From contig WSNM01000007.1 in NCBI GenBank assembly GCA_013316055.1, positions 1-42,362 of the forward strand: a DNA stretch of 42,362 bases. The letters run 5' to 3'. Position numbers and translations under genes: made by a program. Every line of letters begins with the position of its first letter. The stretch's first letter is position 1. This DNA is from Clostridia bacterium. GTDB taxonomy: Bacteria; Bacillota; Clostridia; Christensenellales; Borkfalkiaceae. The notes under the pieces were generated by a model. The model had not been told where the DNA came from and did not search any database. It worked only from the letters and a program-made list of their open reading frames with translations. Below are positions 23,292 to 31,830 of this stretch, piece by piece.

Positions 23292-24094
23292 AATACTTCC
23301 CTTTTATATTCTTCAAACAGCCTTTCTGCCGTCCTTTCGTCCGCGGGCATATCCGCAAAAATACATGCCGCATAATATGCCTGATAGAAAAGCATTGCAA
23401 GCCCGTTTACCGTTTTTTTGCCGCACTCCTCCGCAAGCTGTAAAAAGCGGGATTTACGCGGCTCGTAAATAAGGTCTATTGCCACCTCGCACAGTCCGAG
23501 CAAATCCTTGTCGACGGGCGACTCTCCGACCGTGTTGTGCATACCTACGCCCGTTGCGTTTATAACGGCATAATAGGCTTTATTTTGCAATTGCCCCGCA
23601 CATATCACGCCTTTAAACGTGTTTGCAACGGCCTTTGCCTTGTCAACGGTTCTGCTGTACAGCGTGACGCGCGCGCCGCCGTCGACAAGCTTTTTTACCG
23701 CGCTTCTGCCCGCACCGCCCGCGCCAAGCACAAGCACGTCTTTGCCGTTAACGTCCACGCCGGCATTTTTAAGCATAAGCGCAAAGCCCAGCCCGTCGGT
23801 ATTATAGCCGCATTTTGTGCTGCATTTTACAGTATTGACCGCGCCGAAGGCAACCGCGTCGCCCTCGGTTTTTTCAAGGTACGGCAAAATTGCAAGCTTA
23901 TAGGGTATTGTTACGTTAAAGCCGTCCAGCCGCCCGAAAAGCGCGGGGGCAACGGCGGAAAACTCTTCCTCCGCAACGGACAGCCCTTGATAATCAACCG
24001 TGTAGCCCAGCCTGCGCGCAATAAAATTCTGAATTTGCGGGCTTTGCGATTTGGAAACGTCCTTGCCGACAACTGCTAATTTAAGGCTTTTCAT
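23288..24094 (-). CDS. aroE: Shikimate dehydrogenase
   Basis: A 268-residue NADPH-dependent enzyme reducing 3-dehydroshikimate to shikimate. Substrate residues lie in SKSQSPQIQNF and NVTIPYKLAI (catalytic Lys), with GAVNTV and NTDGLGF (catalytic Asp) next. The cofactor loop is LGAGGAGRSAVKKL, and the C-terminal motif is GLAMLFYQA. I take the ATG at 24094, which overlaps the aroB stop; a GTG five codons earlier abuts the AAGGAG site and is unlikely to be used. Confidence 0.95.
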   Translation of the reverse strand: MKSLKLAVVGKDVSKSQSPQIQNFIARRLGYTVDYQGLSVAEEEFSAVAPALFGRLDGFNVTIPYKLAILPYLEKTEGDAVAFGAVNTVKCSTKCGYNTDGLGFALMLKNAGVDVNGKDVLVLGAGGAGRSAVKKLVDGGARVTLYSRTVDKAKAVANTFKGVICAGQLQNKAYYAVINATGVGMHNTVGESPVDKDLLGLCEVAIDLIYEPRKSRFLQLAEECGKKTVNGLAMLFYQAYYAACIFADMPADERTAERLFEEYKREVL

Positions 24095-25143
24095 AAGGTT
24101 GCCGCACACTCCTTCAAAAGCCTTGTATAATCCTGCAAAGAAAGCTTGATTTCTGTGCTTATGCCCTCGCTTTGCGGAACGATTAAAGAAAGCCTGCCGT
24201 CATCGTTCTTTTTATCGTACACGGCGAACGCCGCCGCCGCTTCCATATTCTCGTATACGGGTATTTTTTTAAGCACGCACAGTATCAGCTTTTTCAGCTC
24301 CTGCGCGTATTGCCCCCCGCATATGCCCGACCTTTGGGCGATATACAGCTCGTAATACATTCCGATTAGCACAAACTCGCCGTGCGACTTTTTGCGGTAG
24401 AAAAGCTCTAACGCGTGCCCCGTGGTATGCCCGAGGTTCAGCGATTTTCTCGCTCCGTTCAGGTCGCGCTCGTCCTCGCAGACGACCCTTGCCTTGTGCG
24501 CAATGCAGTCGTAAGTGATTTCTTCAAGAAAATTCAAGTCGGTAAGCCGCGCTGAATTTGCTTTAAGCTTTGTAAATATTTCGCTGTTCAGCGCGCCGTA
24601 TTTTATAATTTCGCCAAGTCCGCAGCGGATTTCTCTGTCGGTCAGCGTTTTTAAAAACATCGGGTCGGCGATTACCTCCTCCGGCTGGTAAAACGTGCCT
24701 ATAACGTTTTTTACACCGCCCATATCGACTGCGGTTTTGCCGCCGACGGAGCTGTCCACCTGCGACAAAAGCGTTGTGGGAATTTGCACAAGGCGCACTC
24801 CGCGCATATAAAGCGAGGCGGCAAGCCCCGCAATGTCGCCTATAACTCCGCCGCCGAACGCAACGACGGTGCAATTGCGCTTCATACCCGCGCTTAGCAT
24901 ATCCTTTAAAATGGCTATAAGATTGTTATAGGTTTTACTGCCCTCGCCCGCGGGGAGAATTGTTACGGGAAAATTGTCACCGAAGGTCTGCCACATCAAA
25001 TGGCGGTAGATTGCGAAAACGTTGCTGTCGGTGACGACGTATATTTGTCTTTTTGCTAGGTCGGGGGCAAAGGTGTTGAACGCGCCCGCGCCGCAATGTA
25101 TCACACTTTTTGCCGACGCCGCGCAAAGCGTTAAATCTTTCAT
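24091..25143 (-). CDS. aroB: 3-dehydroquinate synthase
   Basis: A 350-residue NAD- and zinc-dependent enzyme that cyclises DAHP to 3-dehydroquinate. It shows GGGVIGDIAGLAAS and IPTTLLSQVDSSVGGKTAVD for NAD and substrate binding, and zinc ligands in CGLGEIIKYG and LGHTTGHALE. The frame is open 62 codons further upstream into aroC, but those codons encode an Arg/Ser-rich stretch that is the shadow of aroC. The start at 25143, with a GGGTGA site, gives the normal length. It begins four bases after the aroC stop. Confidence 0.95.
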   Translation of the reverse strand: MKDLTLCAASAKSVIHCGAGAFNTFAPDLAKRQIYVVTDSNVFAIYRHLMWQTFGDNFPVTILPAGEGSKTYNNLIAILKDMLSAGMKRNCTVVAFGGGVIGDIAGLAASLYMRGVRLVQIPTTLLSQVDSSVGGKTAVDMGGVKNVIGTFYQPEEVIADPMFLKTLTDREIRCGLGEIIKYGALNSEIFTKLKANSARLTDLNFLEEITYDCIAHKARVVCEDERDLNGARKSLNLGHTTGHALELFYRKKSHGEFVLIGMYYELYIAQRSGICGGQYAQELKKLILCVLKKIPVYENMEAAAAFAVYDKKNDDGRLSLIVPQSEGISTEIKLSLQDYTRLLKECAATL

Positions 25144-25147
25144 ATAA

Positions 25148-26272
25148 TCACCCGAGTAAATTATAGCGGCTTTCCGCCTCGTCCATAGTATCGCCGCCCA
25201 GCCGCGAGCTAACCACCTCTGCAAGGGCGAACGCGGCAACGCTTTCCAGAATAATTTCCGCCGCGCAGATTGCGCAGACATCGCTGCGCTCCCCCGCCGC
25301 CTTTGCAGGCTGTTGAGTTGCCGTGTCAATGGTGTTAAGCCCGCGCATAAGCGTGGGAATGGGCTTGACAGCGGCGCGGAGAACTATCTCCTCTCCGTTG
25401 GACATACCGCCCTCTATACCGCCCGCATTATTGGTTTTGCGGTAATATTTTCCGTCATAAAAAATTTCGTCGTGGACGCTGCTGCCCGCAAGCGCGGCGG
25501 CAGAAAAGCCGAGCCCGACCTCTACGCCCTTGACCGCCTGTACGCTCATAAGCGCGGAGCATAAAATTGCGTCGAGCTTGGTTGAATACTGCATACAGCT
25601 GCCAAAGCCGCTTTTCAGTCCCTTTATGCGCACCTCTACAATGCCGCCGGCGGTATCGCCCTTTGCTTTAAGCTCGTCCACAAGCGCAACTGCCTTGTCC
25701 TGCAAGGCGTTATCCAGCATAAACAGCGGCTGACCCTTCGCCGCGGAAAGCTGTTCGAATTCATAATACTTATCGTCGCAAATTCCGCAAACGCTCTTGA
25801 CGTAGCCGCAAGCCTCTATACCGAGCCTGCGCAGATACTGCCGCGCAATCGTGCCCGCGACAACCCTTGCCGCAGTTTCGCGCGCGCTTGCGCGTTCGAG
25901 AATGTTGCGGGCGTCGTCCGTGCCGTATTTGAGCATACCCGTTAAATCCGCATGCCCCGGCCGTACCCTTGTAAGAGCCTTTTGCGTAACGTCGCAGCCC
26001 TCGGGCGCCATATAAGCGCGCCAGTTTTCGTAATCTTTATTTTTTATCAAAAAAGCGAGCGGACTGCCAAGCGTGTACATATTGCGCACACCACTTAAAA
26101 TTTCAACCGTGTCGCGCTCGATTTTCTGCCGTCCGCCGCGCCCGTAGCCGCTTTGCCTTAAAGCAAGGTATGCGTTGATTTCGTCTACGTCAATTTTAAG
26201 CTTGGAGGGCAAGCCCTCTATTATCCCCGCAAGCGCCTTGCCGTGGGATTCGCCCGCTGAAATGAATTTCAT
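25148..26272 (-). CDS. aroC: Chorismate synthase
   Basis: A 374-residue FMN-dependent enzyme that converts EPSP to chorismate. Signature segments are GESHGKALAGIIEGLP (about 7-22), RQSGYGRGGRQKIE, RPGHADLTGMLKYG, RASARETAARVVAG, and later the FMN-binding NNAGGIEGGMSNGEEIVLR with IPTLM. The start has an excellent AAGGAG site and overlaps the preceding gene by four bases. AroA (EPSP synthase), which makes its substrate, is not in this window. Confidence 0.97.
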   Translation of the reverse strand: MKFISAGESHGKALAGIIEGLPSKLKIDVDEINAYLALRQSGYGRGGRQKIERDTVEILSGVRNMYTLGSPLAFLIKNKDYENWRAYMAPEGCDVTQKALTRVRPGHADLTGMLKYGTDDARNILERASARETAARVVAGTIARQYLRRLGIEACGYVKSVCGICDDKYYEFEQLSAAKGQPLFMLDNALQDKAVALVDELKAKGDTAGGIVEVRIKGLKSGFGSCMQYSTKLDAILCSALMSVQAVKGVEVGLGFSAAALAGSSVHDEIFYDGKYYRKTNNAGGIEGGMSNGEEIVLRAAVKPIPTLMRGLNTIDTATQQPAKAAGERSDVCAICAAEIILESVAAFALAEVVSSRLGGDTMDEAESRYNLLG

Positions 26273-27285
26273 TTTTTCTCCTTAAAAACCGTACAGCTGC
26301 CGTTGCCGACCTCGACGGTCAGCGTGCCGCAGTCCTGCGTGGTGTAAACCTTGTCGCCCGTATATTTTTGTACGCCCGCAAGCGCTTCTGCCGAGGGACA
26401 GCCCCTGCCGTTTTCCCCTACGGAGATTATTGCCGTTTCCGGCTTTAATAAATCGTACAAAAGCGCGCTTGCCGACCTTGCGGAGCCGTTTGCGCCCATT
26501 TTAAGTATTTTACAGCTGTCAAAGCAGATTTTACGCCCGTTTATTTCAAAATAATCGTTCAGCTTATATTCGGAATACAGCTTGTCCGCCTTTACCGAGG
26601 TTATGTCACCCGAAAGAAAGAAGCCCGCGCCCGCATATTCCAGCCAGATTACCGCGGAGGAATTATCTACGTTATCCTCGGTGGGGTTTTTGTTCAGCTC
26701 GGCGTACTCTCCGCCGCTTAAAGAGCTTGCCGAAGGCGATAAAAAGCAAAGCGTGTAATCTGCCGCGAAAGCGATTTCTCCATAGCCGCAAGCTTGTGTT
26801 TTTATTCCGTCAGCCTTTTTAAGCTCCTCGCAAAAGCTTTTATAGCCGTTGTTCAGTCTTGTAAGCGAACAGTCGGGCGCAAAAACCTTGTTCACGCGCT
26901 TATACTTCAAAATCTCGGCTATTCCGCCGCAACGCTTTGCCGAAACCGAGGAGCAGACAAGATAGTCAATTGTATCAACGCCGCGCCTGTTTAACAGCTT
27001 TAAAATTTTAAGCTGATGCGTGCGGCTGCCGTCGCCCGCGTCTATAAGCGCGGTTTTGCCGTCGGGCAGCTCGATAAGAGTACTGTCGCCGTAACCGACG
27101 TCTATAAAGCTTATACGTAGCGTGCCCGCCGCGTTTTTATCGCGAGAAAAGCCGATATAGGCGGACAGGTATTTGACGGGAATAAACACGTTTGTAATAA
27201 TAATTGCCACGGCGGCAATACATGCAACCGCCGTGACTACAATGGTTATTAAATGCGATTTTTTAAGCTTGCTTTTTCCTTTCAT
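26269..27285 (-). CDS. Membrane-anchored metallo-beta-lactamase-fold protein lacking the metal ligands
   Basis: A 338-residue protein with an N-terminal membrane helix (about 11-34) and an extracytoplasmic ComEC/Rec2-type metallo-beta-lactamase domain. The fold markers remain: ISFIDVGYGDSTLIELPDG (about 58-76), LIDAGDG (80-86), FLSGDIT, and AIISVGENGRGCPSAEAL. The catalytic HxHxDH site, however, aligns with SSVSAKR (112-118), so all four ligands are replaced (S113, S115, K117, R118). The later HHGS reads ANGS. It is therefore probably a non-hydrolytic binding or structural protein. It lies between lysC and aroC in the long run; its link to those pathways is unknown. Confidence 0.85.
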   Translation of the reverse strand: MKGKSKLKKSHLITIVVTAVACIAAVAIIITNVFIPVKYLSAYIGFSRDKNAAGTLRISFIDVGYGDSTLIELPDGKTALIDAGDGSRTHQLKILKLLNRRGVDTIDYLVCSSVSAKRCGGIAEILKYKRVNKVFAPDCSLTRLNNGYKSFCEELKKADGIKTQACGYGEIAFAADYTLCFLSPSASSLSGGEYAELNKNPTEDNVDNSSAVIWLEYAGAGFFLSGDITSVKADKLYSEYKLNDYFEINGRKICFDSCKILKMGANGSARSASALLYDLLKPETAIISVGENGRGCPSAEALAGVQKYTGDKVYTTQDCGTLTVEVGNGSCTVFKEKK

Positions 27286-27305
27286 CAGTACAACCGTAAC
27301 TGCTT

Positions 27306-28622
27306 TCAGCCGAAAAATTCCTTATAAATGGCCCTTATGCATTTTTCGTAGGACTGATTATCCACACCGACGATAATATTTATTTCGCTTGACCCTTGGT
27401 CGATAACCTTCACGTTTATGTCCGCGGCGGCTATCGCGCCGAACAGCCTTGCAGAGGTGCCGACCGAGGACGACATACCGTGTCCGACTGTTGCTATAAG
27501 CGCAATATCCTCGATAACTCTGACGGTGTCGGGGTTGACCGCACTTTTAATTCCGTCAAGAAGCTTGTTAAGCTTGTCGCCGCAAAGCCCCTCGCTTTCT
27601 ACCACGAGCGACATAGTGTCTATGCCAGAGGGCACATGCTCTACCGAAACGCCCGCGGAGGCGACCACGTCAAGCACCTTGCCCATAAAGCCGATTTCTG
27701 AGTTCATTAACGATTTTTCAATAAAAATAATCGAAAAATTCTTTTTGCCCGCAACACCCGTTACGACAGAGCCGCTGGGCTTATAACGTGAAATGGGTAA
27801 AATAGACGTGCCCTCGTCCTCGGGACGGAAGGTGTTTTTTATTTGTATGGGAATGTTTGCGCTGCGCACGGGAAAAATTGAATCCGCGTGCAGAACGTTC
27901 GCGCCCATATAGCTGAGCTCGCGCAGCTCCTTATAGGAAATTGTTTTAATGCGTTTGGGGCTGTCTACTATTCTCGGGTCGCACGCAAGAAAGCCCGAAA
28001 CGTCCGTCCAGTTTTCGTAAAGAGAGGCGTTAACCGCCCTTGCGACAATTGCGCCGGAAATATCCGAGCCGCCGCGGGAAAAGGTTTTTACCCTTCCGTC
28101 AACTCCGCAGCCGTAAAAGCCGGGAAAGACTGCGCGGTTACAGTCTTTAAGCGCGTCCGCCACTGCCTTATAGGATTTTTTACCGTCAAGCGCGCCGTTT
28201 TCGTCAAAGAAAATTACGTCCTTTGCGTCTATAAAGCTTGCGCCGAGGACTGCCGCCATTATGCGCGCGCTTAAATATTCCCCGCGGGAGGCGGTGAAAT
28301 CCTCGCTGCGCTCGCTTTCGATAAGCGCTTCCGTTTCGTCAAGCACGGAATTGATATCAAAAGCTATATTCAGCTCCCTGACAAGCGAAACAAACCTTGC
28401 GCGCACCGCCGCAAACGCCGCTTTTACGTTGCCGCCGCACATAACCTCGCTGTGGCATTTCAGCAACGAATCGGTTACCTTTATATCGCCCGAATATCTT
28501 TTGCCGGGGGCGGAAACAACTATAAATTTGCGCTGACTGTCCGCGTCTATTATATTCTTTACGTTTTTTATGACGTTGCCGTCCGCCATAGACGTTCCGC
28601 CGAATTTACAAACCTTAGCCAT
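27306..28622 (-). CDS. lysC: Aspartate kinase (monofunctional, ACT domains)
   Basis: A 438-residue aspartokinase, which phosphorylates aspartate to start lysine, threonine, methionine and diaminopimelate synthesis. The N-terminal kinase domain starts VCKFGGTSMADG, with the catalytic FSRGGSDISGAIVARA and the NWTDVSGFLACDPRIV segment near residue 230. The last 150 residues hold two ACT domains (GFMGKVLDVVASAGVSVEHV and VGTSARLFGAIAAADINVKV), where lysine or threonine would bind. The gene starts nine bases after the DUF1015 gene. No homoserine dehydrogenase domain is present. Confidence 0.95.
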   Translation of the reverse strand: MAKVCKFGGTSMADGNVIKNVKNIIDADSQRKFIVVSAPGKRYSGDIKVTDSLLKCHSEVMCGGNVKAAFAAVRARFVSLVRELNIAFDINSVLDETEALIESERSEDFTASRGEYLSARIMAAVLGASFIDAKDVIFFDENGALDGKKSYKAVADALKDCNRAVFPGFYGCGVDGRVKTFSRGGSDISGAIVARAVNASLYENWTDVSGFLACDPRIVDSPKRIKTISYKELRELSYMGANVLHADSIFPVRSANIPIQIKNTFRPEDEGTSILPISRYKPSGSVVTGVAGKKNFSIIFIEKSLMNSEIGFMGKVLDVVASAGVSVEHVPSGIDTMSLVVESEGLCGDKLNKLLDGIKSAVNPDTVRVIEDIALIATVGHGMSSSVGTSARLFGAIAAADINVKVIDQGSSEINIIVGVDNQSYEKCIRAIYKEFFG

Positions 28623-28631
28623 TTTTAAAAT

Positions 28632-29819
28632 TTATTTTATAAGCTTTGCTTCTATATAAAAGCGTTTTTCGTCGCCCTCTCCCATAGAGAAGGTTTTCCT
28701 CGGCAATTCTCCGCCGCTGATAATCGTTTTAAAAAAATCTTCCTTTTTTATTGCGGGCAACAGCACTCCCGCGCCGCCGTTTAGCGTGAGGGCTTTAAGC
28801 TCTTGCTCGCCGTGGACGTAATCGACCGTGCCGCCGTGCTCCCGAATAAACTGCGCAATGTAACAATCAAGCTCCCTTATTCCCTTAGGAATATCGGCGT
28901 CGAAGGCAATTTGCCGAGCAACGCCGTTTATTACAGTATACGCTTTTTGCCCGCCAGAGGTTTTTAAGCCCTCTGCAAACAGCCGAGGTTTATCGGTTTT
29001 GACAAGGCGGTGAATGGGCTCGAAGCGCAATGCGCCGTCGTAGATATTAACAGCCTCTGCAAGCGCGTATCTTGCGGGGTGATTTTTTATTTGCTCTTCC
29101 GTAAGCGATTTTTTAAGCTCTTCCCAACACGTTTTTGCTGTTGCGAGCGAATGATTTCCGTCGCCTACGGCAAACAGCAGTCTGTTGCCGCTTGAAGCGT
29201 TATCGCCGTCAACCAAGGCATAGAGCGCGGAAATAACCTCCTTAGGGTTGGTTATATAAGTGCCCTTGACGTGCCCGCCGTTAAAAAGCAAATCGAAATC
29301 GTAAAGCACCTCGCCGCGGCGGACGGTATGTAAAACGCCGTACGACTTGTCGTCGTACAAAAGCATTGCGTGCGGAAGCTCTATTTCAGCATTTTTGCGT
29401 ATTTCCACACGAGGGGGAATTCTTTCCAAAATTGTCGCTTCGGTTGAACGGATAAGCGAGTGCGCGCCGTTTTTAAAGGAATAGTCCTCTAAATCGACGC
29501 TTAAAACTATGCCTGTGCGCGTGCCGGAGGCGGTTGTGCGCTCTACAAGAATAAATCCGTCCCGTACAGCTTTGAACACCCCGCCCGAAAGATATTCGCG
29601 CATGGCATTGTTTATGTCGGCTATTCTTTGCTGCGGGTTATCGTTGAGGTAAATTTCGGGAAATATAAGCTTAAAAGCTGAAGGGCTGCCCTCCGTTTCC
29701 GCCTTTACCTTTGTCCAGTATTCTGCATCGCTTGTATACTGGTCGCACGCGTTAACCGCCCATTTTTGCATATCAGCTTTTGCGGGCAGAAGAATTTCGG
29801 GTATGCGAACGGTATTCAT
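28632..29819 (-). CDS. DUF1015-family protein
   Basis: A 395-residue protein of the widespread DUF1015 family. The N-terminus is RIPEILLPAKADMQKWAVNACDQYTSD, a middle segment reads FILVERTTASGTRTGIVLSVD, and the family signature GDGNHSLATAKTCWEELK (around residue 220) contains a conserved Asp-Gly-Asn-His. The family has no firm function; it is often found near amino-acid or phosphonate genes. It starts three bases after the 32-residue CdaR-like gene and is followed by lysC, so it is inside the cdaA-aro run. Confidence 0.88.
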   Translation of the reverse strand: MNTVRIPEILLPAKADMQKWAVNACDQYTSDAEYWTKVKAETEGSPSAFKLIFPEIYLNDNPQQRIADINNAMREYLSGGVFKAVRDGFILVERTTASGTRTGIVLSVDLEDYSFKNGAHSLIRSTEATILERIPPRVEIRKNAEIELPHAMLLYDDKSYGVLHTVRRGEVLYDFDLLFNGGHVKGTYITNPKEVISALYALVDGDNASSGNRLLFAVGDGNHSLATAKTCWEELKKSLTEEQIKNHPARYALAEAVNIYDGALRFEPIHRLVKTDKPRLFAEGLKTSGGQKAYTVINGVARQIAFDADIPKGIRELDCYIAQFIREHGGTVDYVHGEQELKALTLNGGAGVLLPAIKKEDFFKTIISGGELPRKTFSMGEGDEKRFYIEAKLIK

Positions 29820-29822
29820 TGC

Positions 29823-29921
29823 TTAAAGATTTATTAAAATTACCGTTACTGCGGCAAGCGCTATGGCAAGCAGCTTTAAATACCAGTTTTTAACGAATAG
29901 ATTGTAAAGAAATTTTCTCAT
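29823..29921 (-). CDS. 32-residue membrane peptide resembling only the N-terminal anchor of CdaR/YbbR
   Basis: A tiny open frame of 32 codons with strong translation signals: GGAGGG seven bases upstream, and an ATGA overlap with the cdaA stop. It reads as a basic amphipathic start (MRKFLYNLFVKNWYLKLLA) and one hydrophobic helix, then stops at IINL-like residues. CdaR (YbbR), the regulator of CdaA, normally follows cdaA and begins with just such a segment before several extracytoplasmic YbbR domains, which are missing here. Nothing downstream in any frame looks like the lost domains; the DUF1015 gene starts three bases later. It may be a minimal CdaA partner or the relic of a deletion. Confidence 0.7.
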   Translation of the reverse strand: MRKFLYNLFVKNWYLKLLAIALAAVTVILINL

Positions 29922-30754
29922 AATTTTCCCTCCGCAGTCAAATCCGACCAATAATAATCGGAAAGCGCGTTTTTAAGGTCTGCCGCGTCCGCGTACTTCT
30001 TTCTTACGGCGCCGTTTTTGACAATCGAGATTATGCCCGTTTCCTCGGAAACGACTATAACGGTTACGTTTGCAACGGTTGTAACGCCGAGCGCCGCGCG
30101 GTGGCGGCTGCCCATTTCCTGAGGTAGATTTTCGTTCTGAATTATCGGCAGAAAGCAACCCGCCGCATAAATTCTGTTGCCCTCTATAATCATTGCGCCG
30201 TCATGCAACGGAGCCTTGGGATAAAACACGGCTTCTATCATTTCCGCATTAATATCCGCGTTTATGACCGTGCCGCTTTCTATAATTCCCTCGGGAAGGT
30301 TTTCGTTTGCAAGCACAATCAGCGCGCCAATATTCTTTTTGGACATATTTTGAACGGCACGCACCGCTTCTTCTATAATAAGCTCCACGCCCGAAGCGGA
30401 AAAATGCTCGCCGCGGCGGCGCCTGCTGTGCGAAACGGTTGCCATACGCTTGATTTCGGTACCGAACATAGTATACATAAGCAGAGTTATGCCCGCTATC
30501 ACCGCCAGAGCGACAAACGACGAGGCAACGTTGCCGCCGTTGTCGGCGCGGGTAAAGGCGTATACCAGCCCGACCGCAAGTATCACTATTGTGAAAATGT
30601 AAACAAAATTATCAGCCTTATTGGCTTTAAAAACTCTGTAAAGGTAGTAAAAGCCCAAGGCGAGCATAATAAATTCGATTATTATCGCAACATAGTTTCC
30701 CGCAATACCGTCGGTGAAGAAATATTTTAAATTATCCCACAAGCTGTTCCACAT
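29918..30754 (-). CDS. cdaA: Diadenylate cyclase CdaA (c-di-AMP synthase)
   Basis: A 278-residue membrane diadenylate cyclase joining two ATP into cyclic di-AMP, which controls potassium and turgor balance in Bacillota. Three membrane helices fill about the first 100 residues. The DAC domain then shows the DGA motif (PLHDGAMII) and the RHR motif (GSRHRAALGV), both needed for catalysis. I take the ATG at 30754, eight bases after GGGG; a GTG two codons earlier is too close. A weak promoter (TTTATT-17-TATAAT, 30790-30818) lies upstream. It is first in an 11-gene run that continues to the SDR gene. The expected CdaR partner is reduced to a 32-residue peptide. Confidence 0.95.
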   Translation of the reverse strand: MWNSLWDNLKYFFTDGIAGNYVAIIIEFIMLALGFYYLYRVFKANKADNFVYIFTIVILAVGLVYAFTRADNGGNVASSFVALAVIAGITLLMYTMFGTEIKRMATVSHSRRRRGEHFSASGVELIIEEAVRAVQNMSKKNIGALIVLANENLPEGIIESGTVINADINAEMIEAVFYPKAPLHDGAMIIEGNRIYAAGCFLPIIQNENLPQEMGSRHRAALGVTTVANVTVIVVSEETGIISIVKNGAVRKKYADAADLKNALSDYYWSDLTAEGKL

Positions 30755-30841
30755 ACACACTACCCCTGAAAAATGCTTTATTCTTTACTATTATATAATT
30801 ATTTATATAAAAAATAAAGCGTTTAGCAGTATTTAATTTCT

Positions 30842-31819
30842 TCAAATACCGAAAAATATTGCATTTTGCACACTCTGCAACGCGCTTTGGGGGGTTAGCT
30901 GTCCGCCCTTTATTTGCGCTATATTGCCGTATATATACGTTATAAGCCGCTCTATACGCTTTTGCCCTATCGCCGCCGCCTGCTCGCGGCTTTTTTTGAC
31001 GGCAAACTCCTTCATTTTAAGCTGTGCGGCAAGCTGCTGCACGGATAAATCGGAGGCATAGACCGTCAACAGATTTTTTAAATAATTAAACAGTCCGTTT
31101 AAAATATAAATTTCGTCGCCGCCCTTTTTTAACAGCTCGTCTGCGATTTGGCAGAATTTTGTGTAGTTTTTTGCGGGAACTGTGTTTGTCAGCTCGTAAA
31201 GCCTGTAATCGGCGTCCTTGTAGACGAGCGCGTCCGCCTCCTCCTGCGTAAGCGTTCCCTCGCCCTTGTACGCGATAAGCTTTTGCACCTCTACCGAAAC
31301 CCTTGCCATATTGCAAAGACAGTAGTCGGCTATGCTTTCGCACACGGAAACGGGGGTATTTACGTTTGCGCGGCGCAGGGTTATATACGCCCACTTGGCA
31401 ACCGCTTCTCTGTCGGTGCGGCTGCAATCGAAATAGGCAACCTGCGATTTGCGCTTTAAGTCCACACCCTTTTTAGCGCCCGTGTTGTTGATTATAAGAA
31501 TGGACGAGGGCGGAAAGTCGGCAAACAGCGGCTTTATATAATTTTCGAACTCGCTTTCCGTCGGATAGAACTCGCTGACCTTTACAATGCGCTTTTCCGC
31601 CATAAACGGGAAGCTTTTAACGGCGGAAACCAGCTGAGAAATTGCCGCGCCTTTAAGCGCTTCGCCGTCGAAGGAGGTATAATTCAGCTCCGGCATTTGC
31701 AAAAATGCGGCTTTAAGCTGCTCCTCGCCGTTACTGCGGAAGTACGCGTCGTCGCCTTCCAGAAGATATACGGGCTTTGCGCCCTCCTTTATGCTGTTTT
31801 TAAGCTCGGTATATTTCAT
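30842..31819 (-). CDS. holA: DNA polymerase III delta subunit
   Basis: A 325-residue clamp-loader subunit that opens the sliding clamp. The N-terminal AAA+-like domain begins with KPVYLLEGDDAYFR (residues 15-28) and contains SFPFMAEKRIVKVSEF. The helical C-terminal domain has the family's LYELTNTVPAKN segment and ends with GGQLTPQSALQSVQNAIFFG. As usual for delta, there is no functional Walker A. It lies 11 bases after the LysR gene, an uncommon neighbour; holA is more often near comEC or rpsT. Confidence 0.9.
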   Translation of the reverse strand: MKYTELKNSIKEGAKPVYLLEGDDAYFRSNGEEQLKAAFLQMPELNYTSFDGEALKGAAISQLVSAVKSFPFMAEKRIVKVSEFYPTESEFENYIKPLFADFPPSSILIINNTGAKKGVDLKRKSQVAYFDCSRTDREAVAKWAYITLRRANVNTPVSVCESIADYCLCNMARVSVEVQKLIAYKGEGTLTQEEADALVYKDADYRLYELTNTVPAKNYTKFCQIADELLKKGGDEIYILNGLFNYLKNLLTVYASDLSVQQLAAQLKMKEFAVKKSREQAAAIGQKRIERLITYIYGNIAQIKGGQLTPQSALQSVQNAIFFGI

Positions 31820-31830
31820 ATAAACTCACT

